A stretch of DNA of 64,000 bases from Rapana venosa (taxonomy: Eukaryota > Mollusca > Gastropoda > Neogastropoda > Muricidae): positions 19,766,059 through 19,830,058 of the forward strand of contig CM054167.1 in NCBI GenBank assembly GCA_028751875.1. The letters run 5' to 3'. The notes under the pieces were generated by a model, which was not told where the DNA came from, did not search any database, and saw only the letters and a list, made by a program, of their open reading frames with translations. Of the stretch, positions 55,739 to 64,000 are shown piece by piece; position 1 is the first letter of the stretch; the number at the start of each line of letters is the position of its first letter. Position numbers and translations under genes: made by a program.

Positions 55739-58560
55739 ACTAAAGCACGATTTTTAACCTGTTGCTTTGGCTGAAAATTTTGTTCTTCTGTGAACTTGAA
55801 AATAAAAGTAGCCTCCTTGCCAGCTAGCTAGTAAAATCGAAGAGTAGTCATCCTGCATTCATTCCCCTTACGTAATCGGGGAGAAGTTGAAAGTGAAACT
55901 TTATAAAAATTAAAACACACTATCTCTCGATCAAACTGATGTATGGTTTAATTTGTACATGTCAATGAGTAATATTGTTTCACATTTGACGTACGATAAT
56001 GTAACTTGGTCGAAATCGACTGTACAAATAAAAAAGAATATCTTCAATTATTCAAGTACAGATTATCCCTAAGCGCATGCGTACTTAATGTAGCTGTCTT
56101 CTCGATGTTTTGACATGAAGGCTGATTAAAAACCAAAAGGGAAAATGTTCACTATAGAATAATTTTTGACATCACAGAAGCCTTGGCATCACGTACACCA
56201 GGTGCGTAAATGTGGGAGAATGCAAATATGTAGTTGCCTTAAGGTTTATTGCCGTTGTGGAATTTGCCGTGTGGAAGTCTAGCGATTTTCTGCTCGATGA
56301 CCCCTCCCCCCTTGACTAGGCCTAACTTACAGCTCGAAGTCTTGACCATCAGGCAGATCAACAGACAGGCGCAGATCAAGGTGTTGTGTGGACATGTTAT
56401 GATTCACTCTGTCATTCAGTAGGCCAAAGCAGTTAAGCTAGTTTCATCAGATAAGTGCAGTGTTAATTGGTAGGCTAATAGTATTAATACCAATATAGTG
56501 TTTACTGCATCAGTGTGCCATGTAATGGTCGGGGCTGAGAGAAACACTCAAGAGGGAGTCGCTTAGCAGAAGAATTAGAATTCCAGTAGCATCTTGCAGG
56601 GTGACACAGAAGCAAGGGCTAACATCTGGAAAGGACAGTTCCAGCCAGAAAACAAACTTGTGTAACAAAGACTGTAACCTAAGTACTGTAACAGTACTGT
56701 ATCTATAGACTATCTATAGTGTATACAGGTCCACTCTGCTGGGCATTGCAGTTGACTAAGATTGCAAACTTTGTGATCTACAGGTCTCCAGTATTGTATG
56801 GAATTTATAATCAAGGCAGATTTAATAATAATACAGTGTGAAATTCAAGCTGCTCCTCAAAGGTAAGGTACATCACTACAGTTGTTTTGTTGATTCAGCA
56901 GTAAAGACCATTATCCACAGAATTTGGTAGTTGGGTGTCATCAGTGTGAAGATGGCTTGCCATTTGAACCAGTGCTAAGGCCAAAAATTTTGTAAGTGAT
57001 TTATACAAGCTAATTAAACTGCTCTGTTATAAAATATGTCATGATTTTCTTCAGACTTGACCAGCTCTTAGCACAATAACCTACACTCTCCTTTAAGTTT
57101 AATGGAGAAAAGATCTTTTCAAGTCAGATTATAGCTGCCTATGTGGTGAGGTACTTGAATTTTCCATCAAAAGATAGCCACACATGGCCCATAGTAAAGA
57201 GGTAGATGATATTATAACTCATTAACTGACTTTGACAATTAGTGAATTACTGAGTTTACAAAATCTACCTCAGCTGACTCATAGATCTGCAAGATGGACA
57301 TGTATTGTCTGAAACTGGGAAAACTTATGCTGTAAAGGATTAAGCCGTTGTCGTTTATACTAAATGACAGAGGGCAGCAGGTAATCCTGAAAGGAGCAAC
57401 ATTCAACAGTGCTGAAGCAAATCAGGAATTGCTTAAGTCAAAGAACTATTTTAGATTTAAAAACATGAACAACACTCCTTTTCTTTGGTCAGTGTTAACA
57501 ACCTACCAAAGGCTAATCAGTTATTAATATTTTGTAGCAGTGTCCCTCAAGCTTTAGGTGACAGCATGTTGCAATTTTAAGTTATTCATCAACAGTAGAA
57601 ACAGCAAAGTACTGCTACTAGTTCTAGGAAGACCTTATCATTTTGATCAATATCAGGTGCAAAGATTTGTTTGGTGCATTCATACATATGTGTCTTGCTG
57701 AGGATAGCTTTCAGATCTATGGATCAAGCTTCTAGAGACCACATCCAGTTTCATAGTCACACACTAGGAACAGTAGATAACAGCAGATATTTTAGAGTAG
57801 CATCACAGATAATCTCAGTTAGGACACGCTTTTTAGAGATAGATCTGCTTACAACCCACAGTACTACAACCAAGTACCATCTCCGAGTCTCTCAGTCTCT
57901 GTTTCACTGTTCAGCATTACTGACTCGAATAGCAAGTTCAGTTGAATTCAGTCAGATTTTTCCAAATTAATGACTACATAGAAAAATTCCTGGACTGTCC
58001 ATAGGGAAACATAGACAAATAAAACAAAATAACTAGCTTGGCAATAGTCACTCTTCCAAGTCCACTAGGAGTTTGTAAATAATCTATACATGTATCCTAG
58101 TACTCCTAGTGACAGTGTAACTGGAGTTTGTAAATAATCTATACATGTATCCTAGTACTCCTAGTGACAGTGTAACTGAAACCTGATGATCTCTTGACAA
58201 GGAAGGAAACAATTCTTCTAGGAGAACCACTCTAATAGGATCTGTCTCGACAAATATATTTCCAAAGTTAGTAAGTACTGTGGAGGATTGGAGCTGGCAG
58301 CCATCAAAGATCACATAATTTCTGAAGTAAAACCAGTGAAAAGAAATCTCAAGGTGGAGTTGGTACTTTGTGAAACCTATAATATCAGACTTACCGCTGG
58401 AAGATCAATGTTTTACTGATTGATCAAGTTGCTGTTCTGTGAGTGTTCGTAATAACATTTTTTTGCCCCCCCCATTTCCTTTCCAGCCCACCCCTTCTCC
58501 ATCCATGTGTTGGAATCATATGGTCACCGGGCTTGCTTTTATTTTAATTTGTTTTGTTTT
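55739..58560. promoter_or_regulatory. Divergent intergenic region between NFKBIL1 and GAPVD1
   Basis: About 2.8 kb, nearly free of dispersed repeats, unlike the rest of the window. It probably holds both promoters and the GAPVD1 5' noncoding exon, which I cannot place. An octamer-like atgcaaat occurs at about 56230. No TATA box is assigned. Confidence 0.4.
58068..58177 (+). repeat. Exact 55-bp tandem duplication
   Basis: ggagtttgtaaataatctat ... gacagtgtaact at 58068-58122 and again at 58123-58177, without a visible mismatch. Confidence 0.9.
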
Positions 58561-58565
58561 GTTTT

Positions 58566-58931
58566 GTTTTGTTCCTCGGCTAAAGCTCCGAGGTTCACAA
58601 ATGTTGAGATTTTGTGTATGCAACCATTTTAGCCATCCATGAAGGTAGCCGCATTCTGACTTTGGGGATTATGCTGGGTGTAATCATGTTCCTGTAACTC
58701 ACCGAACGCTGACTTAAATTATGGGATCTTTAACATGCATATTTGCTTTTCTGCGTGTGTATACATACACGAAGGTAATGAAGGCACTGACAGGTCTGCG
58801 CTTGAAGTTGACCTGGAAGATCGTGAAAACCCCCACCCTTAATTTCACCAGTTGCCGCTGTGATTCAAACCCACAACTTCATGGAGCCATGGCATTGAAG
58901 TGGAATGGTCTTAACCATTCAGCTATGGCAG
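58566..58931 (-). mobile_element. S2 SINE, full length, just before GAPVD1 coding exon 1
   Basis: Reverse copy: tail cggctaaagctccgaggttc, body ctcaccgaacgctgacttaa, B box gattcaaacccac and head gtcttaaccattcagctatg. The exon acceptor lies 37 bases further on. Confidence 0.8.
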
Positions 58932-58988
58932 TCTGTCATTTTCATTCAGTTTTTGTGTGTACACGCAGGCTTGGTGGGAACAGTCGCC

Positions 58989-59195
58989 ATGAGCCTGATG
59001 TCGGATCTGGCAGAGCTGAGTCAGCACTTGCAGCAGGAGCGACTGTTCGTCTCCACAGAGAAAGAGCAGCTGCAGCGACTTTACGAAAATGTGCGCCAGA
59101 CTTCGGAACGTCTGCTGCATGTGGCCTGGATTGGCCGGCAGCAGAAGTCCATTCTGGGCACCTGTATGTCTGGAAGCGATACCAGGGCTGTGGAT
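58989..59195 (+). CDS. GAPVD1: GAPVD1 coding exon 1
   Basis: The exon begins at 58969 after acceptor tgtgtacacgcag; ATG at 58989, so 20 bases are 5' UTR. 69 codons, donor gtaagt, phase 0. A helical, Glu/Gln-rich N-terminus. Confidence 0.92.
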
Positions 59196-60262
59196 GTAAG
59201 TCAGGGTTTTTGGTTGTTTACAAACGGATAGATTTCGTGGTGTTGTTGTGTTTGTGACCGTTGTGACCCCTTGAGAAGTGAGGTCTCTGATGCCTCGCTC
59301 CCTTACGACCACTTGTATAGGTTATGGGACATCTTTACCTTTACCTAAGGTAGCTGCATTCCAATTTTGGGGATGGTATCTAAACTGTGAACACGACACC
59401 ATTGTGCATGCGTTTTAAAGATAAAAAATATTGTCAGTTGCTACCGGCATGAAGTGGCCAAATCTTCCAAAAGTTGGAATGGGTTTTTAACAAGTACACA
59501 AAGTGTTCTGCGAGCATTTGCACATGGGGCCTTGGTTTAAAGTCTCATCCGAAGGACTTTTGGGGGAGTGGAGTCGGTACTGATGTTAACTCCAGGGTAA
59601 GATTCCCTAAAATGAATGCCTCTGTGGTGGCTCAACCCTGGGCCATCAAATCACAAGCACAACACTGTAAACACTGGGCTGTTTTGCCCTCTGAATGATA
59701 GGATATGATAGAGGGGACAGAGTAGCAGTGTGGTTAGAACTTCAGACTTGTTATTTGAGAGCACAAGTTTGAGTAAATGAATGTTATGTATGATTTGTGA
59801 AATGCATAAACCCATGATTTGTAAAATGTGTATTTTTTAATATATTAACCCGGTGTCTAAAGGTATGACTGCTGCAGAGTTGCTCAAGATGTGGTTTCCA
59901 AATCATGTAATTGTATACTGTTTTGTATCCTAAGTATAAAGGTAAAGGAGTCCCATAACCTATAAGGTCGTAGGGGAGCGAGGCGTCAGAGACCTCATTT
60001 CTCTAGGGCCAGCATATTGAGGGTGGCGCCCATCTCCTCTCCCTCGCTGCTTTACCTTCCCTGACCCTAAAGAGGGCAGGTACCCATTTACAGCTTGGTG
60101 AACTGGGGGAACTGTACTGAAGCCAAGGTGCGCAAACGGTCACCCATCCAACTGGTAACCACGCTCGACGCTGCTTAACTTGGCTGGGGGAAAGCGAGTG
60201 CTCCAACCACTGAGCTATCCCATCCCCTCCTAAGTATAATGTAGTTAAATAACCTTGTGAAG

Positions 60263-60316
<54 letters not shown>

Positions 60317-60949
60317 GTGTTTGAATTAAGTCTTATTTATTGGATGGAACACTTAGCAGAAACATGTTGATGTTCAAACGTGGATTAGTTTGATTGTTGG
60401 TTTCAACATGAATAATAAAAAGAACGGTTTGTGCTCCTTATTGGTCACTGATTCTGTTTTGTTTTGTTTTTCTAATAAGCATGTGATTCAGTCTTTCATA
60501 TGTTATATGACTGAATGTATTTTTGTCAGATAAGCATATGGCTCAGTCTTTCATATGTTGTACAACTGACTCTGTTTTTTTCCCCCCTTGTTCAGAAAAG
60601 CTTCAGTCTTTCATATCTATACATGTACAAACATCCATCTGTGATTTTTTACCAGGTATGCGGAGTAAGCAATGAACTGGAGAACACGAGCTTTGTGGAT
60701 TCGTACAAGCATTTCAGCCATCACGACAGTAAATACGGGGATGTGCTCAAGTTCTTGTGGGAGAATCCCGCCACAGTGGGCCAGTGCATTTACCTTGGGG
60801 AGAAGGCGGGGCTTCCAGGTATGGAGCGCATCGTCACCACCATCACAGCGTCGGTTTATGGGGGATGCATGTTCCGAGAGGACGAGTCGGCCATGCTGCA
60901 CATCTTGAAGCTTTTGACGGAGCTGCAGGTCTGTGTGTGTGTGTTGTGT

Positions 60950-60980
<31 letters not shown>

Positions 60981-61560
60981 TGATATTTTTTTGTTTAATT
61001 GTGTGTGTGTGTATGTGTGTGTGTGTATGTGTGTGTGTGTGTATGTGTGTGTGTGTATGTGTGTGTCTGTGTGTGATATTTTTAGTTTAATATTCAAATC
61101 AAGTGATTTTAGACACCCCTCCTCCCAAAAAACCCAAAACCAAACAAAAATCCTAACACAAAAAAATTCAACATTAGCTGAAAACAATGTTAGATAACAT
61201 AGTTGAAATATAAAACTAACTTTAACCAACTACAAAATACTGATTTATTGGACTTCTTATGAGTGTGTGTTGATTTATTTTATTCTTTTATATCAAGGAT
61301 AATGGAATAAGCACTTGTGTGCTTTTTTACATCCGGAACCGGTCTGTATGCAGTTTTGTAGATTTTGTCATCTGTTCCCACCGGCACACAATGGTCTACT
61401 CTTATTTAAAAGCAGAACAGGATTTAACATGTGCACAAGATGTTCTGCGTGTGTTCGCACACGAGGCCTCGGTTTATAGTCTCATCCAAAGGACTTTTGT
61501 GAGTGTGTGTGTGTGTTTGTGTCTGTGTCTGTCTGTGTATGTTTGTCTTTCTATCTGTCT

Positions 61561-61593
<33 letters not shown>

Positions 61594-64000
61594 TGTCTCA
61601 GTGTCTGTCTGTGAGAGGCATAGGGCATGATTGAGTGAACATGTACGCATGTGTTTATGTTTTAATAGGTGGTCTTATGTTTGAGTTTGTGCAGTCATGA
61701 TTGCAAGTGTGCTTTGTAAAACAGAATGAAAAAAAAAGAAGCAAAATCTAGTACTGAAGACACTGCATTTAAATGGTCTAAGCTGCAGTAATGGAATCGA
61801 TTAAATAGATTTGAAAACTGACAAAGAAACTAATGTTGGTCTGTTAGTTTTAATAATAATAATGTATGGAATTTATATTGCGCTGAATCTTGTAAACAAA
61901 TCAAAGAGCTTGTATTCAAATCATTCACACGCATGCAACCGTCCACAAATATCAAGTTAAACAAATATCAAATTTATACACACAACACACTTAGGTGGGG
62001 GTGGTGGAGGTGAAGGTAGCTATTGAAAAGTAGGAGCAGATAACAGGGGAAGATCTCAAGTAGAGTATAAGTGCGTTTTGAGGCTAGATTTGAAAGAATC
62101 AAATAAAGGCTTTTGGTGAAGTGGAAGAGGGAGGTTGTTCCATGTGAGGAGTTCCATGTGTTTTACAAAAGTATACGATTAAAACTCTTTGCTCATTGAA
62201 AACAAAACAAAGCAAAGGATTTTTAAAAGAAAAAAGTAGTAATCAAAAGAAGAAAGTCATTGTGTACTTTGAGCTTAGACCCTTGAAGGCATCAAACTAA
62301 CAGTATTAAAATCCATGATGACTGTCAGCAGTCTATAAATCTTTTGATTTGTTGCTTTACAAGATTCAGCGCTATATAAATTCCATACATTATTATTATT
62401 ATTATTATTATAAATCTTCATTCTAATTTTTGGAAAAAAGTAGACCATAGTCACCAGAACTGAGCACCAAATAACCGCATAAAGCAAAGTCACTGCTGCA
62501 TGAAGATGTTGACACTCTACAGTAAAATAATATATATATCAGAAGTGAAATGATCTTTCCTTTTGTCACCAGAACTGAGCACCAAATAACTCCATAAAGC
62601 AAAGCCAGTGCTGCATGAAGATGTTGACACTCTACAGTAATATATATATATCAGAAGTGAAACGATCTTTCCTTTTGTCACCAGAACTGAGCACCAAATA
62701 ACCCCGTAAAGTAAAGCCACTGCTGCATGAAGATGTTGACACTTTACAGTAAAATATATATATCAGAAGTGAAAATTCCTTGCAGGTTGCCAACGACGAC
62801 AACCCCCGACGACTGCTGCGGAGAGGAAACTGTGCTTTTTCCCTGATGTATAAGCAGCTGTGCGACTCCCTGTTCTCGGCTCGCCTCTTCCTGACGGCAG
62901 CGCTGCATGAACCCATCATGCGTCTGCTCATGGAGGAGGAGTGGTTCTATGACATTGACCCTTCCAAGGTGAGCTGCCCCCCCCCCCCCCCCCTGCTTTT
63001 CTTAAGCGTACAGGTTTGCCATTGAGGGGGATGGGGGGTGGTGGAGGATAGCCTAGAAGTATCAGTTTCCCCCTGCCATACGGACTGTCATTCCCGTGTT
63101 GGACTTGCCAGCTACAGCTGACACTGTACCAGAATTAACGCCTAAGAGCGCAACACCATAGTCTTCCGAGACTGATGGCTGTCAGTTTCCCCCAACTTTC
63201 AGCTTCTCTCAGCTGCTGTCCATTCCATCCCACCCCAGCCCAGCTGGTGTGAATTATAGAAAGAACTGACCGCACTTGGACATGGTAAAAAGGAAGGGGC
63301 ACGCTTAATCTAGCACTGGGTCCTGGACTCTTGACTGTTATTCTGGATTTGCGTACTATGGTTAGAGCGTTGCGCTCATGATCAGACAGCTTTTGGATCT
63401 AGCTACCACGAAGGCGCCCATTTAAGGGAATTTCCCCCCCCCCTGGAGATAACATCAGCACTGACTCCACTTCCCCAAAAGTCCTTTGGATGAGACTTTA
63501 AACCAAGCGTTGGTTTTATACCTTGTTTTAATCTGTATATATATATAGTTACACAGTTTTAATCTGAGATTAAATATTTGACAGCCCTGATATGGCTTCT
63601 GTGGTCAGTGGGGGCTGTAAACAACAGGATTGGATTGGATTGGTAAACCGAGGCTCTGTGTGCAAATGCATGCAGAACACCTTCTTCTTCCTTTTTTTGT
63701 CATGTTTCTCCCAAGGGAGGTTTGACATTGATGAGCCTTCTCCATCTCTCTCTGTTTTGAGCTTCCTCCTTATTTATGCCCCTTTCTCTAAGATCATCTA
63801 CAATACAGGCAGCCCAGGTCTTGCTAGGTCTTCCCTTTGGTCTCTTTCCATCCACTACGAAGTTCATTGCCCTTTTTATGATGTGGTGGTCTGCTTTCCG
63901 TTGAACGTGCCCAAACCAGCGCAGTCTATTGATACTAGCTACAGACTTCAGATCATCAACTTTGCAGATTCTCCATAGTTCTTCATTCGTGATCCTGTCT
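58989..64000 (+). CDS. GAPVD1: GTPase-activating protein and VPS9 domain protein 1, N-terminal part
   Basis: Three coding exons (58989-59195, 60656-60928, 62786-62968; all phase 0) give 221 residues, continuing beyond the window. The N-terminus (LSQHLQQERLFVSTEKEQLQ ... AWIGRQQKSI) and later GEKAG, SLYG-like SVYGGCMFREDES and NPRRLLRRGNCAFS with LFLTAALHEPIM match the GAPVD1/RME-6 family at the same positions. Family knowledge: an endosomal protein with an N-terminal RasGAP domain and a C-terminal VPS9 Rab5-GEF domain, acting in endocytosis. The window holds the region before and at the start of the RasGAP domain. The start has gccATGa and matches the family N-terminus. Confidence 0.93.
59265..59347 (+). 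mobile_element. S4 SINE 3' fragment
   Basis: gagaagtgaggtctctgatg ... ggttatgggacatctttacc. Confidence 0.6.
59350..59695 (-). mobile_element. S1-variant SINE with S2-type body
   Basis: aggtagctgcattccaattt, gttgctaccggcatgaagtg, agtctcatccgaaggacttt, head taaacactgggctgttttgc; reverse orientation. Confidence 0.55.
59939..60229 (-). mobile_element. S4 SINE, full, 5S-like head
   Basis: 5S-like cggtcacccatccaactggt and acgctgcttaacttggctgg at 60137-60186 precede the tRNA-like end cactgagctatcccatcccc. Confidence 0.82.
60656..60928 (+). CDS. GAPVD1: GAPVD1 coding exon 2
   Basis: 91 codons, phase 0 to 0. Acceptor gattttttaccag; donor gtctgt, a weak GT. Encodes NELENTSFVDSYKHF ... VLKFLWENPATVG ... 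SVYGGCMFREDESAML. Confidence 0.93.
60929..61075. repeat. (TG)n tract starting at the GAPVD1 exon 2 donor
   Basis: Imperfect TGTGTGTG with two TGATATTTTT interruptions; it begins within the donor gtctgtgtgtg. Confidence 0.93.
61287..61500 (-). mobile_element. S1 SINE, head-truncated
   Basis: Reverse copy from atcaaggataatggaataag to tctcatccaaaggacttttg. Confidence 0.72.
61852..61920 (+). repeat. R1 'TATAGCGC' element
   Basis: (TAA)n tgtatggaatttatattgcg ctgaatcttgtaaacaaatc. A reversed copy lies at 62343-62412. Confidence 0.6.
62452..62785 (+). repeat. 112-115-bp minisatellite ending at the GAPVD1 exon 3 acceptor
   Basis: Three units starting caccagaactgagcaccaaa at 62452, 62567 and 62679. 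The third ends at the real 3' splice site (gaaaattccttgcag). Between units the matching place reads ctttccttttgtcaccag, a better-looking acceptor. Confidence 0.9.
62786..62968 (+). CDS. GAPVD1: GAPVD1 coding exon 3
   Basis: 61 codons, phase 0 to 0, donor gtgagc. Encodes NDDNPRRLLRRGNCAFSLM ... ARLFLTAALHEPIMRLL, the most conserved stretch seen. Confidence 0.95.
63180..63357 (+). repeat. R4 dispersed repeat
   Basis: tcagctgctgtccattccat, tagcactgggtcctggactc. Confidence 0.6.
63358..63510 (+). mobile_element. S1-variant SINE head
   Basis: ggttagagcgttgcgctcat, ttttggatctagctaccacg, aacatcagcactgactccac, cctttggatgagactttaaa. Confidence 0.55.
63503..63645 (+). repeat. R3 dispersed repeat
   Basis: gttggttttataccttgttt ... 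aaacaacaggattggattgg, inserted next to an S1-variant that resumes with taaaccgaggctctgtgtgc. Confidence 0.6.
63675..64000 (-). mobile_element. LINE 3' end, running off the window
   Basis: Reverse of the 2338-2690 element: tail ttcttcttcctttttttgtc, then RT C-terminal coding ([10 protein letters not shown] region at about 63900) to the window end. Confidence 0.75.

Noticed and set aside
58721..59257. Longer N-terminal frame over GAPVD1 coding exon 1
   Set aside because: It runs through the S2 SINE in a frame different from the exon; the family match begins at the ATG at 58989.

Overview
The window is animal nuclear DNA: genes in many small exons with GT/AG introns, long introns full of tRNA-headed SINEs, LINE 3' fragments, minisatellites and pure microsatellites. 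Repeat style and protein character suggest a lophotrochozoan, most likely a marine gastropod. That assignment is inference; no marker in the window proves it. Almost all long open frames outside the exons named here are low-complexity or transposon translations.

Three genes are supported. (1) Positions 284-27057, plus strand: the 3' part of an LDL-receptor-related protein of the LRP1/LRP2 class. About 16 exons encode the end of a beta-propeller, an EGF module, one degenerate LDLa module, two EGF modules, a second propeller, EGF modules, a transmembrane helix and a short tail with NPTY. Intron phases agree at every junction from 284 onward. (2) Positions 34169-55738, minus strand: a complete five-exon NFKBIL1-like gene (371 codons plus stop) with N-terminal ankyrin-type sequence and a C-terminal J-like region carrying HPD. 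(3) Positions 58989-64000, plus strand: the first three coding exons of GAPVD1 (endosomal RasGAP/VPS9 protein), continuing past the window end. Genes 1 and 2 converge across a repeat-rich spacer (27058-34168). Genes 2 and 3 diverge from about 3.2 kb of mostly unique sequence (55739-58560). Genes 1 and 3 are both endocytosis related, but nothing in the sequence shows co-regulation.

Spacers and introns hold at least six SINE-like families (S1-S6), five other dispersed families (R1-R5), many LINE 3' ends including RNase H and reverse-transcriptase remnants, a roughly 1.4 kb TTTAGCAC satellite and several minisatellites. The most notable patterns are: minisatellites in five introns of the three genes that run directly into the 3' splice site; a nascent phase-preserving partial exon duplication in the LRP gene; a SINE family (S4) whose head joins tRNA-like and 5S-rRNA-like sequence; a LINE copy whose 5' end is joined to its 3' end; and several nested insertions with visible target-site duplications. 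Repeat boundaries are estimates by eye.
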